A stretch of 64,000 nucleotides of DNA from Anisodus tanguticus (taxonomy: Eukaryota > Streptophyta > Magnoliopsida > Solanales > Solanaceae): positions 58,786,513 through 58,850,512 of the forward strand of contig CM067539.1 of assembly GCA_034509755.1 (NCBI GenBank), written 5' to 3'. Below the pieces are notes generated by a model. It worked only from the letters and a program-made list of their open reading frames with translations, was not told the DNA's origin and did no database searches. Position 1 is the first letter of the stretch. Every line of letters starts with the position of its first letter. Of this stretch, positions 33,780-44,574 are shown in pieces. The position numbers and the translations under genes were made by a program.

Positions 33780-36485
33780 ATGGAACCTATGAACTATGCT
33801 TTCGAAGGAAGATGCCTTCTGTTTCCTGATAATATACCAACAGTTACAAGAAGCAGAAATACTCTAATGGATTGGAATTTGAACCCCTTTTCTGATGTTG
33901 ATAAAAGCATGTTTGGCACTAGTCAAGAAATAAATGTAAATACAGAATTCCAAGAATCGGGTATTGCTGATATTTTGAAGAAATGTGCCGCGAGTAATCA
34001 GTTGTCAGGAGGTTCAGGTGCTGAAACAGCTGATGCTTCTAGGAAGATGTTGTTATCTACTTCTGTAATTTACTTGGACCAAATTCTTGGAGAAGTGGAA
34101 CTTGAAACGAGATTTAGTCATACGGCTAATAGGTCTAACGATCCAATATCATCGCCAATTGGATTGAAAATGGAGGAGTTGATTGATTATGGTGTAGTCA
34201 GGAGTTGTCAATCTTCAAAAGGAAGTTCAGTTCTGTCTTTAGTAGATTCTCTATTGCAAACGGAGAAAGCCCATCCTCATTCTCCTATCTGTCAAGTTCA
34301 GGATCATAGGGAGGAGGATTCGATCTTTAATAGAGAAATCAAGACTAATGCATCTTTGATGGAAAACTCAGACTCATTGCTACTAGGAAAAAAATCGAGG
34401 ACAACACATTTGTATTCTCAGGTTCCCCTCTGCCAAGTTTATGGTTGTAACAAGGACTTGAGCTCCTCAAAAGGCTATCACAAAAGGCATAGAGTGTGTG
34501 ATGAACACTCAAAAACTGCTAAAGTTATCGTTAATGGCGTCGAGCAAAGGTTTTGTCAGCAATGTAGCAGGTATAGTCTTCTGCTTTCTTCTGTTGTGTT
34601 GTGAAATCTCATTAGGTTGGAGCGCATTAATGACCTATCGTTACCCTTTATTTCTGGTCATTTGATGAAATTATAATATAACTACATTTGGTAATGTGAA
34701 TTCATTAATGATATGGGGTTTGATCTGGGGAAATTGGTCAGTAGTTTGCTAGTTTTTGTATTTAGTTTAACAAAACCAAACAAAGGGGAAAATCTTGTGG
34801 AACGTCTCTGGAGAAAGTGTAACAGCCCAAGCCTGTGGCACGTATTGTCTGCTTTGTCCAACGGGCCTCACGAATTTGTATTTCGGGTTACGCCATCATC
34901 GAGCCCAAAAGCTGTGTTATAGAGGTCTTCACTTTCCTTTTCCATTTCGATGTGGGATTCACCTAAGGAATCACGTATGTGCACCCCATCTCCCGGAGCT
35001 TGCCAGTCTAGAAGCCTGTCAGTCCTTTTCTGTGATCTGCCCTCGTCGGCCTGATCTTCGTTATGGGTGTCACAGAAAGATACAAAGTAAAGGGCATAGA
35101 GCTATTACTCTTGTTTTCATCTTAGATTAACTTTTAGCATTAGAACTTTTGGAGAACAGAGTTTGACTCACTATGAGAATTCCTCTCCAACAGCCTAAAT
35201 TTTCGATCTCAACTTTATCTTGAGTCCAACTGTTTCATGTAAACTTGACTTTGAATGAATGAGTGAAAGCTGTACAAAGTTCATGCTACCTGAAATGACA
35301 TGATTTACTGGTATGATGTAGCATAAACTTTTGCGACCTTTTGTGATGCAGGTTTCACTTGCTGGAAGAATTTGATGAAGGTAAACGCAGTTGTCGCAAA
35401 CGCCTTGCATGCCATAATGAGCGTCGAAGAAAGCCTCAATTTGATTCTCACTGGGGTAAGCTTAATAATATACCCCTCTTTTAACCACTATGAACATAGT
35501 TGATTGTAGTTGAACTTGGGAGTATTCTAAGTAACATTAGCCTTTAAGTTCCATCATTTTGATCCTACAACTGAAAATGTCATCCTCTGTCCTCCCATCG
35601 AATGAATCAAAACCTCTTTTCCCCTTTTCTCCAACTATGTTTTAGTTTGAGGGTGTTATAGTGCTTTAATTCCTCGTCGAGTTTATTCATTTTGTGTATT
35701 TGGAGAAACTTGTGTTGTTCCAACACCATCTTATTTTGCCTTTTCTTATCTAGTGCATATACTACATGTTTTCTTTTATCAATTTTTGATATGCTAGTCT
35801 CATCAGTTAAATGCTTCTCTCTTCTCTTAGCTTCCGGCATTTCCATGTTTTACATCCTTCATGGACAAACTATTTCTGTTCGATTGAGTATTAATATATG
35901 TAAATGGCAGGTTCAAGACTATTGGAGATGACTTCAGAAAAGAGAGTGCCATTTCTTTTCCCTGAAATACATCCCAGCAGTTCCTTTTGTCAAGAAATAT
36001 ATGAAAACCATAGCAAGCGCATCAAATTGGAACGGTCGCCAACAAAAGGCCTCCAGCATCATCATGTAATGAGAAAGGATAATTCATCTAAGATTCATCC
36101 TGGGACAACACAGTCAGTTCAAGAATTATCTGCAGGGCGAAACTCCGCTTGTGCTCTCTCTCTTCTGTCTGAAAATCATTGCACTTACCTTAAAAGAGAT
36201 CATAATCTTGAGAATTTTTGCGGAATAAGTGATTCGAGAAGCTTTACGTCCAATCAATTGTATCCGTCTGAAAATTTTGGAAAAGATAGGATCGTCCAAG
36301 TTCTTGATGACGGTCATCAGGCTCTTTCAAGTGAAGTTCTAAGAGAGAGACACGTTCAGAGATCAAATTCTATGACAGTGGATTTAGTTCAGTTGTCGTT
36401 GCACCTGCAAAGAGTGGAGCAGCTGAAAAATTCCGTCCAAGTGAAGCAGGAAAGTGATATCTTTAGTTGTTTTACTACTACATGA
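33780..36485 (+). CDS. SPL6: SBP-box transcription factor (SPL6-like), 489 aa
   Basis: Coding exons 33780-34570, 35352-35455 and 35911-36485 (791+104+575 = 1470 nt, 489 codons plus stop). Introns are GT-AG; the first splits AG|G of Arg264 in the SBP domain, the conserved intron position of this family. The SBP domain spans ~218-293. Zinc site 1: C218, C223, C240, H243. Zinc site 2: C259, C262, H266, C278. The basic nuclear signal is KRSCRKRLACHNERRRK (275-291), with Cys284 where Gly is usual. SBP proteins bind GTAC-core DNA in the nucleus and control phase change and development. The SPL6 label rests on the three-exon layout, the PLCQVYGCNKDLSSSKGYHK block, the QLSLHLQRVEQ tail and a miR156 site in the last exon. 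Family is certain, member number probable. ATG 33780 chosen as the first ATG of the frame. Confidence 0.92.
34818..35074. mobile_element. Solo LTR (TRIM-sized) in SPL intron 1
   Basis: 257 bp starting TGTAACAGCCCAAGCCTGTG and ending GGGTGTCACA. Flanked by a perfect 5-bp duplication GAAAG (34813-34817 and 35075-35079). TG...CA ends plus 5-bp target site define an LTR. It is much less AT-rich than the intron around it. No coding capacity. Confidence 0.88.
36151..36170 (+). promoter_or_regulatory. miR156 target site in SPL exon 3
   Basis: GTGCTCTCTCTCTTCTGTCT pairs with miR156 except at two positions: opposite miRNA base 14 and base 1. The seed and the cleavage site (bases 10-11) are fully paired. 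It encodes ALSLLS, the usual miR156-site peptide in SPL proteins. Implies age-dependent repression of this gene by miR156. Confidence 0.92.
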
Positions 36486-36504
36486 GCATTAAAAAAGCTG
36501 CAAG

Positions 36505-36650
36505 GTGTGTAAATATGTCCAGTTAAATGTTAAATCACTACATATTTTTATTTAGGCCTTGGAACTCTGTGTTTGAAATCTATGCCATATATATAAATAG
36601 TTTTTGTTTTGTTTTTGACCCTTGCTTAATTCATACTTATAATTGCAGTG
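36505..36650 (+). other. Possible 3' UTR intron of SPL
   Basis: GCAAG|GTGTGTAAATATG after the stop codon and TTATAATTGCAG|TG at 36650 look like splice sites. If real, the Au SINE lies in the exon that follows. Not supported by more than sequence. Confidence 0.35.
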
Positions 36651-36671
36651 TTCAGTACTATGATACCTGAA

Positions 36672-36863
36672 GGGGGCCTTGGAGCAACCGTAAAAGTTGT
36701 CTATATGTTACTTATAGATCGTGGGTTCGAGCTGTGGAAGCAGCTCATAATATGTGCATTAGGATATATAGAATGTCTACATCACCCCTTGGGGTGCAAC
36801 CCTTCCCCGGACCCTGCTAACGCGGGATGCTTTGTTCACTGGGCTGCCCCAGCCCTTTAATAT
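36672..36863 (+). mobile_element. Au-type SINE just downstream of SPL coding region
   Basis: tRNA-like head GGGGGCCTTGGAGCAACCGT, box B GGGTTCGAGCTGT, then CTTGGGGTGCAACCCTTCCC, CGGACCCTGCTAACGCGGGA and a short T-end. I recognise this as the Au SINE family. Flanked by the 13-bp duplication TATGATACCTGAA (36659-36671 and 36864-36876). Probably inside the SPL 3' UTR. Confidence 0.9.
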
Positions 36864-37045
36864 TATGATACCTGAAAACTTTTGAGCAGATTAAGCTGAT
36901 GTAAGAAAGGATTTACTAACAAGCCAAGAGGCAAAGACAGAATATTAAAGGGTCAATGTCCGTATATATTTTATAAGTGTCAGCCTTATTTTTCAATTTA
37001 ATCCCTTTGTTGCATCAATTGTATAGAACTATTTTATGGAAACAA

Positions 37046-37244
37046 TATTAAAATATGTTTGGTCTATTTATGGTAATATAAAATTTCTAATTCTATTAGA
37101 ACATGATTTCCCTTTATCATATTAGACTAAGAAAATGAGGATCTTACATCTATATAAGGAGACTATTATGATGAATGAGAAGTAAAAAAAATTCTCACAT
37201 TATTCTTGTCTTTCTAAATTCTTGTCTCTGTCTCAATTTTAACA
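37046..37244 (+). mobile_element. Left LTR of the 37-42 kb Copia
   Basis: Starts TATTAAAATATGTTTGGTCT and ends CAATTTTAACA. Partner at 41724-41946 shares GATGAATGAGAAGTA and TCTCAATTTTAACA. Contains CTATATAAGGAG, a likely TATA box. Confidence 0.85.
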
Positions 37245-37288
37245 TAGTATCAGAGCCACGTTAAAAAAAATACAAAAACCCTAAAACA

Positions 37289-40200
37289 ATGACAAGTGAT
37301 GGTAAAAAAACTGGCGATACCAGCAAAGAAATTGTCGGTGAAGAAAGAAAAGCCCAAAGAAAAATAATCTCTCCCTACGACATTACGTCGAATAATAACC
37401 CTGAAATTGTGGTGACACAAGTTCAATGGAAGGGGGAAAACTATGAAGAACGGGTTAGATCAATGAGGACAACCCTAACAGCAAGAAAGAAGTTTGGCTT
37501 CATCGACGGTACAATCAAGAAACCGGACGAAGAGTCGTCAGACTTAGAAGATTGATTGACTATAAATCCAATATTGGTGTCGTGGATTTGCAAAACCGTA
37601 GAACCGACGCTTCACTCAACAATTATACATAAAAAGGAAGCGAAAGAATTATGGGCGAGCATCCGAGAGCGGTTCGCAGTTATTAATGGTCCGCAGATGC
37701 AACAACTAAATGCGAAATTAGTGGAGTGCAAGCAAAAGGGAAGGACCATAGTGGATTATTATGAAAAACTCACTAAGTTGTGTGAGGAATTAACGAATTA
37801 CGAAAAGATCCCAACTTGTACGTGCGGAAAGTGCACGTGCAATCTAGGAACAGTCCTAGAAGCCAAAAGACAAGAAGAAAAAATGCATCTTTTCCTCATG
37901 GGATCGGATGAGAGAACGTATGAAACGGTGAGGTCAAACATACTGGCCCAGGAACCGTTGCCATCATTAAATAAGGTCTATTTGAAGTTGGTGCAAGAAG
38001 AGCGTGTGGGATGAGTCACATGGAAAACAGAGGACCGGAGTGAAACCATGGCTTTTGCCGTACTCTTACCGTGACCAAGGTAAAAGAAAAAAATGATGAT
38101 GCATTCTGCACACATTGCAAGAGATCTGGACACATTGTAGACGAATGTTTTTGACTTATTGATTATCCGGATTGGTGGCCAAAAAATAAAAAAAGAGACG
38201 GGAAAATCGAAGGAAGAAAACGATGACAACAACAACTGGACCGTAATTCGATTGTGAAAGAGGCAACTACCGGGCTAACACCGTGGTTGTCAATGAAGGA
38301 ACTTAGGCGGAGACAGGATCGGTGAACATAAGTGGCACAAGATTTCACAATTTGAGTGATGAGATTCGGAAGACTGTGATTCACATGTTGAATTCCTAAA
38401 GAATAAACCGAACAAGAAGATGGATAGTAAGACCGAAAATGCATCCTCGATCATATACTCTGGAGCTACCAAATATGTGACGGATAATTCGGAGTAACTA
38501 AGCAATAAATGAGACATTCCTAAGTGTCCGATTGATCTTCCGGACGGAAGTAGCTCGGTGGCTACAAAAGAAGGAACAACCAGGCTGAATGACATGATAT
38601 GGTTAAATAATGTTCTTTATATTCCAGATTTTACATACAATTTAATTTCTTTATCACAACTAGTTGATTATTTAGATTGTGATATGACATTTAATAGAAT
38701 TATGTATGCTATACTGGACTCCACCACGAGAAAGCTGATTGGAAGGGTGAGTGTCGATGTGGACTTTACTATTTTTGGAATGTGCTGATAATACGGGCTA
38801 TGAAGGGAGAGGCAGTTGATTGGTTCGATCTTTGGCAAAAACAGTTGGGTCATCCTTCAACACAAATAACGAAGTCTATTACGACATTAAGCTTAAAAGA
38901 AAGTGGTGATAGATTGGATAGAGAATGAGATATGCGCCAACGAGCAAAGCAAACGAGAAGTGTTTTTCCTTTAAGTGATAATATTGCTTCAGATACTTTT
39001 GAGATGATCCATTGCGATTTATAGGGACTATATAAAACCCCTTCCTCTTATGGTGCTTCATATTTTTTTTTACTATTATGGATGATCGTTCATGAGCTAT
39101 GCGAATGTTTATCTTAGTTGATAAGAAAGAAGTGTCCCAAACCTTGAAGAATTTCTTCACTCTTGTGAAGAGTCAATTTGAAAAAAAGGTGAAGATAGTT
39201 AGAAGTGATAAGGAGACTAAGTTCACGTGTATGATGACTTACTTCTTCGAACATTGAATTTTGTTTCAAATATCTTGCACAGGGACACCTCAGCAGAATG
39301 GAAGAGTCGAAAGAAAATACCTTCACATTCTTAATGTGGCGCAAACAATGAGATTTCAGGCCATCTTCCAATTAAATTCTTGCGAGAATGTGTTTTGACT
39401 GTGGGGTATTTGATCAATAGAACACCGTGTCCGATTTTGAATGGAAAAATCCCTTTATAAAATTTTGTACGGGAATGCGCCCCAATATGATCACTTAAGG
39501 GTGATAGGATCACTATTCTACGCACATTCAAAGGGAAGAACGAGGGACAAATTTGAGAGTCAGAATCGTAGGTGTGTCTTTTTGGGATATCCCTACGGAA
39601 AGAATGATTGGAGATTGTATGACTTAGAGAACGACAAATATTTGATCTCAAGAGATGTGAATTTCTACGAGACTAAGTTCCCCTTCGCTATAAAATCGGG
39701 CAACTTAACCGACATCATAGAAGCAATACCGTACGGAGAAGAATCTTCAGAACAAAATTGTGTTAACAAAGACGAAACAGAGGGAGGAATAAATCAACAC
39801 AACTACGAAGAAGACAAGACTGATAATATAGGTACGAACAAAACTCAAATGGACATAGTACAAACATCGAATGCCGAACCTACAGATCAGTAGGATTTAG
39901 ACCGGACAGAGGCCGTTCTGGATAGGGATAACATGTAAGAAGTACAACCGAAAGGTATCCGTACCAATGAAATGCACCTGGACGAACAATTTGGTCGAGG
40001 TAAATGTCAAAAGAATGAATCAATCCGGCTACGCAACTACGTCACTGAACCTTTTCGAAAACAAAGTCCATCAACTCATCCGCTCGATTCCCTGCAATCC
40101 TTCGGTGCACCTTATCCTTTAGCTAAATATATATATATATATCCTATGACAATTATTTTCTGCAACATAAAGATTTCTTACATCAATTACCTCAGGAACC

Positions 40201-41700
40201 AAATCAAAAATCTTTTCGGAGGCAATAAAAAAGGAACATTAGAAAGTAGTCATGCGGCAAGAGATCCAAGCGTTGGAGGATAATGGAACATGGACACTAG
40301 AATTTTTTCCACCAAATAAAAAAGCACTAGGATGTAGATGAGTATACAAAATCAAGTACAACCCTGACAACACAATCAAGCGATATAAAGCTCGTTTGGT
40401 CATCTTCGGAAATAAACATGAGGAAGGAATTGACTATAATGAAACTTTTGCTTCGGTTGCTAAGGTTGTAACTATTCGGACCTTCATGGCTGTTACAATT
40501 GTGCGAAATTGAGAGTTGCCCTAGATGGATGTGCATAATGCTTTCTTACACGACGAGCTTATAGAGGAAGTTTATATGAAATCTCCACCAAGATTTCTTG
40601 TTCCTAACCCAGGGTAATTATGTCGACTCCGGAAATGTTTGTGTGGTTTGAAGCAAGCTTCAAGGTGTTAGTTTATGAAATTGTCAAGTGCTTTGATGAT
40701 ACTCTGATTATTCTCTATTCACTATGCACCGGGGAGGTATGCAATTTAACATCTTAGTCTATGTTGATGACTTGATTATCTCCGAAAACAACTATGATGT
40801 CATTGAACAATTCAAAGACTATTTCCGCACATGTTTTCACATAAAAGATTCGAGCCCTCTGAAATACTTTATGGGAGTTGAAGTTGCACGTGGACCATCC
40901 GATTTGTTTCTCTGTCAACGAAAAACTACCTCAGATATAATCTCTTAGTCGGTGTTTACTAGGAGCTAAAACAATCAATACTCCTATGAAACAGAATCAC
41001 GATTTGGCGTTGACCAAAAAAGCTACTTTATGAGGTCCGGAATTATATCGGTGTCTGGTCAGTAGACTAATATACCTCAATTTTACGAGATCTGAGTTGT
41101 CATATTACATTCATAATCTGTCCTAATTCATGCAACAACCAAATGAAGCACACTGGAACGCAACTCTCGTGTGGTGCGGTACTTGAAGAAGAGCCCAAGA
41201 CAAGACATTGTGATGAGAAAAGATTGTGATCTCCAATTGTATAGATGGTGTGACTCGGATTGGGCCGAATGTCAGTTGACTCAAAAATCACTTACCGATT
41301 GGTTTATATCCCTCGGAAATTCATCCGTATCACAGAAAAACAAGAAGCAACGCATTTTCTTTCGCTCGTTAGCAGCAGAGGAGAAATATCGGTCAATGGC
41401 AATGACAATCTGTGAGTTGAAATGGTTAAAGGAAATTTTACATTGTTTGGGTGTTGAACATAAGTCTCCGGCGGAAATGTATTGTGATAGTCAAGCAACA
41501 TTGTATATTACGCGAAATACGTAGTTTCATGAACATACTAAACACATTGAAGTCGACTGTCACTATGTCCGGGACACACTCCAATCCGAAATAATACTTC
41601 CCAGTTATGTGTCAATCAGTGAGCAATTGGCCTATGTGTTTACAAAAGCTTTGGGCAAATCACAACATGAATATTTACTTGGCAAGTTGGGTAATCGAGA
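37289..41700 (+). pseudogene. Copia gag-pol polyprotein, broken
   Basis: Gag at 37289-38014, with one stop at ~37553 (ATLTARKKFGFIDGTIKKPD; then ELWASIRERFAVINGPQMQQ), followed by a CCHC knuckle at ~38110 (CTHCKRSGHIVDEC). Protease remnant near 38450 (IIYSGATKYVTDN, altered from DSGA). Pre-integrase at 38830 (QLGHPSTQITKS). Integrase at 39000-39400 (GTPQQNGRVERK) and its tail at 39441-39720 (RVIGSLFYAHSKGRTRDKFE). RT at 40250-40950 (NETFASVAKVVTIRTF, VYVDDLIISENNYDVIEQFK). RNase H at 41171-41700 (WCDSDWAECQLTQKSLTDW, YCDSQATLYITRNT, HTKHIEVD). RT keeps YVDD, but more than ten stops or shifts are present. Not functional; no overlap with SPL. Confidence 0.87.
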
Positions 41701-41723
41701 CTCTCATGCTCCAACTTGAGGGG

Positions 41724-41946
41724 TATTAGAGTAGGTTAGGTAAATTTATGGTAATATAAGATTTGATAATTATGATAATATATGATTTGTAGTTCTATTA
41801 GAATACGATTACCATTTACCCTATTAGACTAGGTAAATGAGGACATTACCTCTATATAAAGAGGTCGTTATGATGAATGAGAAGTAGAAAGAATTCTCCC
41901 ATTATTCTTATCTCTCTAAATTCTCGTCTCTCTCTCAATTTTAACA
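41724..41946 (+). mobile_element. Right LTR of the 37-42 kb Copia
   Basis: TATTAGAGTAGGTTAGGTAA to CTCAATTTTAACA, preceded by the purine tract CTTGAGGGG. It has CTATATAAAGAGG (TATA box), matching the left LTR. 24 bp longer than its partner. Confidence 0.85.
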
Positions 41947-41951
41947 AATAA

Positions 41952-42284
41952 CATTGTTTTTCGATACTCCGTGCTGTGTGTTCGAGGAATATTGCTGTAC
42001 ATAAACTGTGTTTAAGCAGAATATATTATCCAAAGTATATTGCTTTCCGTGTGTAGTCTGTTTCAAGCCTTTTTATTTAATGCTACGTGGGAATGTAAAC
42101 CTTTGGATTTGCATAGACAATATTTAGATCTTGTTATTACAACCATAAGATGAACCTAATTTCATCACCAATTTGGGTGACGCAAAATTCCATTTCCTCA
42201 GAGAAAAAGTAGAAATGACACTTTGGGAAAAGAACTCAACCTTTTGATATGGCTACTAGCTCTATTTTTTAGTTCGAACAGTAT
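41952..42284. other. Intergenic, no gene seen
   Basis: AT-rich single-copy-looking sequence, no coding signal or terminal repeats. Confidence 0.5.
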
Positions 42285-42287
42285 TTT

Positions 42288-42477
42288 CAGAGGCGTATTC
42301 ATGATTTAAATTTTGAGTTCAATTTTAATAATCTTAGCATTGAATCCATTATATTTTTAAAGTTATGAGTTCATATATGCTATTTATTACAATTTTAGTA
42401 ATTTCTTACATGTATGATCTGCGTTGGAGTTAGGGGTTCAATTAAACCCCATTTTACAAGGTTATATACGCCTCTGA
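42288..42477. mobile_element. Short MITE with AGAGGCGTAT ends
   Basis: Begins CAGAGGCGTATTCATGATTT and ends ...GTTATATACGCCTCTG, an inverted repeat of ~12 bp. Flanks AGTATTTTC and AGTACTTCT could be a worn 9-bp duplication (Mutator-like), not certain. Just to the right, GCAGTGCCGGAGCCAGAAAT (42506) looks like the end of another small element. Confidence 0.6.
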
Positions 42478-42743
42478 GTACTTCTTAGGCCATTCATACT
42501 TGTGAGCAGTGCCGGAGCCAGAAATTTCACTAATTTTTTTTACATCTATTATATATATATAAATAGATATTTTTAATCTTATATATACAATTTGCATTTT
42601 TCAGCGAAGCGAGTTTTGAACTCGTTCCTCCCTCTAGCTCCTCCCCTGCCTACGAGGCATCACTTTAGAATCTATAATACTATGGTGAAGCAGTTGATGA
42701 TAATGAAATTGGAAATCATGTACAGTACTAGTTACAAAGTATA

Positions 42744-42965
42744 GACGAGAGGGGATTGTTCGGTGGTAAGCATCCTCCTCTTTTAATTCGAAGATTGTGA
42801 GTTCGAGTTACTAAGGAGCAAAGAAGGAGCTCTTGGGTGTATAGACGAGAGGGGATTGTTCAGGTGGTAAGCATCCTCCTCTTTTAATTCGAAGATTGTG
42901 AGTTCGAGTTACTAAGGAGCAAAGAAGGAGCTCTTGGGTGAAGGAGTTGAAAAAAAAAGAAATAT
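42744..42965 (+). mobile_element. tRNA-derived SINE, tandem dimer
   Basis: Two near-identical ~100-bp units (from 42741 and 42841). Each has GGTGGTAAGCATCCTCC (box A) and GTGAGTTCGAGTTACTAAG (box B). Only the second ends in GAAGGAGTTGAAAAAAAAAG. One 12-bp duplication TTACAAAGTATA flanks the pair (42732-42743 and 42966-42977), so the dimer sits in a single target site. Confidence 0.88.
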
Positions 42966-42977
42966 TTACAAAGTATA

Positions 42978-43917
42978 ATAATCTAATATATATCCAACAA
43001 TCGCTTTAAATAATGGCCACCTACTTCCCATTTAGTTGAAATTGTACGAGGTATTTTTCAGTGGTTAGTTTATGGATACTGGCTTTGGTGCAACTAAACT
43101 AGATGCTTTTAATCGCAGAAAGTTTATTCCATGCAAACTAATATGTATGATTGACTTTGGTTCAACTAATTAACTAGGTGCTTCAATTTGTCCTAAAAAA
43201 AAAAGTTTATTCCATGCATGTGTATGCACGTGTGTACATACACAAAACAAAAGAACTTTCGGCAGCCCTAGTTCAACTAATTAACTAGGGGGTTTGTTTT
43301 AATTTGAGGTGGTCCTTGAAAGGGAAGGATCTATGAGATTCAGAATATACAAAGGTCAGAGTATATATTATTTACTCGTGTTTTTTCCCCCACATGTCTA
43401 AAGCTTTGGTCAATATAGAATTATCATTAAGTACATGGTGAAATCATCACAGTGTGGACTAGAAACTGCATAAATCCTTTACAAAAACATAATTTTTGAT
43501 TGTTAAAAATATAAAAAATTTAAGTATAAAGAAATGTCGGATAATAAGAACTATTTGATTCCATATAGAATTGGTTCTCACATTGGTCGGGATGAGTTGT
43601 TTGGTCTTATTAAATAATTTTAGACAATTCTCACCTCATGAGTTAGTTTTGGGATTGGTTAGGATGAAAATACATTTTTTATCATGATATCAATGTCACT
43701 CATTCTGATTCATGATTTACCCAACATTGACTTCATTTTATATTGTTCACACTCCAGATATTCAATTCTGAACGTCTGGAGTGTTAAATTCCCACATTGG
43801 TTGATCATAGCTATTTAGTCTCCTTATATGATCTAAGTAATCCTCACTTCATGAGATAGCGGCATAGCGCATTGTATGTTAACACCAAATCAGTAATAAT
43901 GACATGGGTTTTATGCA
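42978..43917. other. Intergenic with a loose repeat
   Basis: No gene. Two related phrases, TTCTCACATTGGTCGGGATG (43572) and ATTCCCACATTGGTTGATCA (43790), each followed by CACCTCATGAG / CACTTCATGAG, suggest an imperfect duplication of ~220 bp spacing. Confidence 0.45.
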
Positions 43918-43919
43918 TA

Positions 43920-44184
43920 CTCCTTCTGTCTCATATTACTTAACCACTTTTCTTTTTACACACCTCTTAAGAAATAATAAATAAAAATAATATTTTTACT
44001 ATACTATTCTTATCTCTCTCCAATTAATTGCACTCTAATCAATATTGGTTACTTTAAAAAATAATTAAAATTAAGAGCAAAGTAGAAAAAACTTAATTAA
44101 TTCTATCTTAATTTTAAAAAGTGTCTAAGTAATTTGGGACGAATATTTTTAGTAATGTGATCAACTAATATGGGACGGAGGAAG
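43920..44184. mobile_element. Stowaway MITE
   Basis: TA|CTCCTTCTGTCTCATATTAC at the left and, inverted, TA|CTTCCTCCGTCCCATATTAG at the right. TA target duplication. 265 bp, non-coding, AT-rich interior. Classic Stowaway terminal sequence. Confidence 0.88.
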
Positions 44185-44186
44185 TA

Positions 44187-44569
44187 CATTTTTATCACCT
44201 ACCTATATAATTAATTCATGTGCATTTTTGCCTAATTAATTACTTAATCATAGTTAAATGTGGGTAAATTCAGAGTCTTTTTAAAAGCGGTCTCTAATGT
44301 TCCTCTTAAATCTTCCATTTTCCCAATAGCTAATAGACACAATTTACGGGCAGATGAATGATTTGATGTGAATCAACACTTTGTTCTAGAAAATTCTGAA
44401 AATAATATAATGGCATAACTTTGTGCAAGATAAATTTAATAAATAAATTAAAGAGAGAAATCATGAAGAAGAATTCAATGAAAAATACGGAATGAATAGA
44501 CAAGACACTTCCAGAAAATTATCTTTAGAATAGTAATTTTCTTCACACAATGCAAGTGGTTAATAAGAA
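44187..44569. other. Intergenic, no gene seen
   Basis: AT-rich DNA between the Stowaway MITE and the Copia target site (AGTCC at 44570-44574). Confidence 0.5.
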
Positions 44570-44574
44570 AGTCC

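Larger units (their letters stand above)
37046..41946 (+). mobile_element. Decayed Copia element downstream of SPL
   Basis: Left LTR 37046-37244, primer-binding site TAGTATCAGAGCC (37245-37257, one base from TGGTATCAGAGCC), gag-pol, right LTR 41724-41946. Flanks AACAA (37041-37045) and AATAA (41947-41951) are a 5-bp target duplication with one change. The two LTRs differ at many bases, including the first 20, so the insertion is old. It lies ~560 bp past the SPL stop codon, same strand. Confidence 0.88.

Noticed and set aside
34571..34605. SPL ending at 34604 by reading through exon 1
   Set aside because: It would cut the SBP domain in half; the GTATAG donor at 34571 and the acceptor at 35351 restore the second zinc site.
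35607..35846. 79-codon - strand open frame rich in Lys
   Set aside because: Lies wholly in SPL intron 2 on the opposite strand; the Lys-rich reading is the complement of the T-rich intron.
42744..42965. Possible pair of tRNA genes
   Set aside because: Box A and B are present but there is no acceptor stem; A-tail and target duplication show a SINE.
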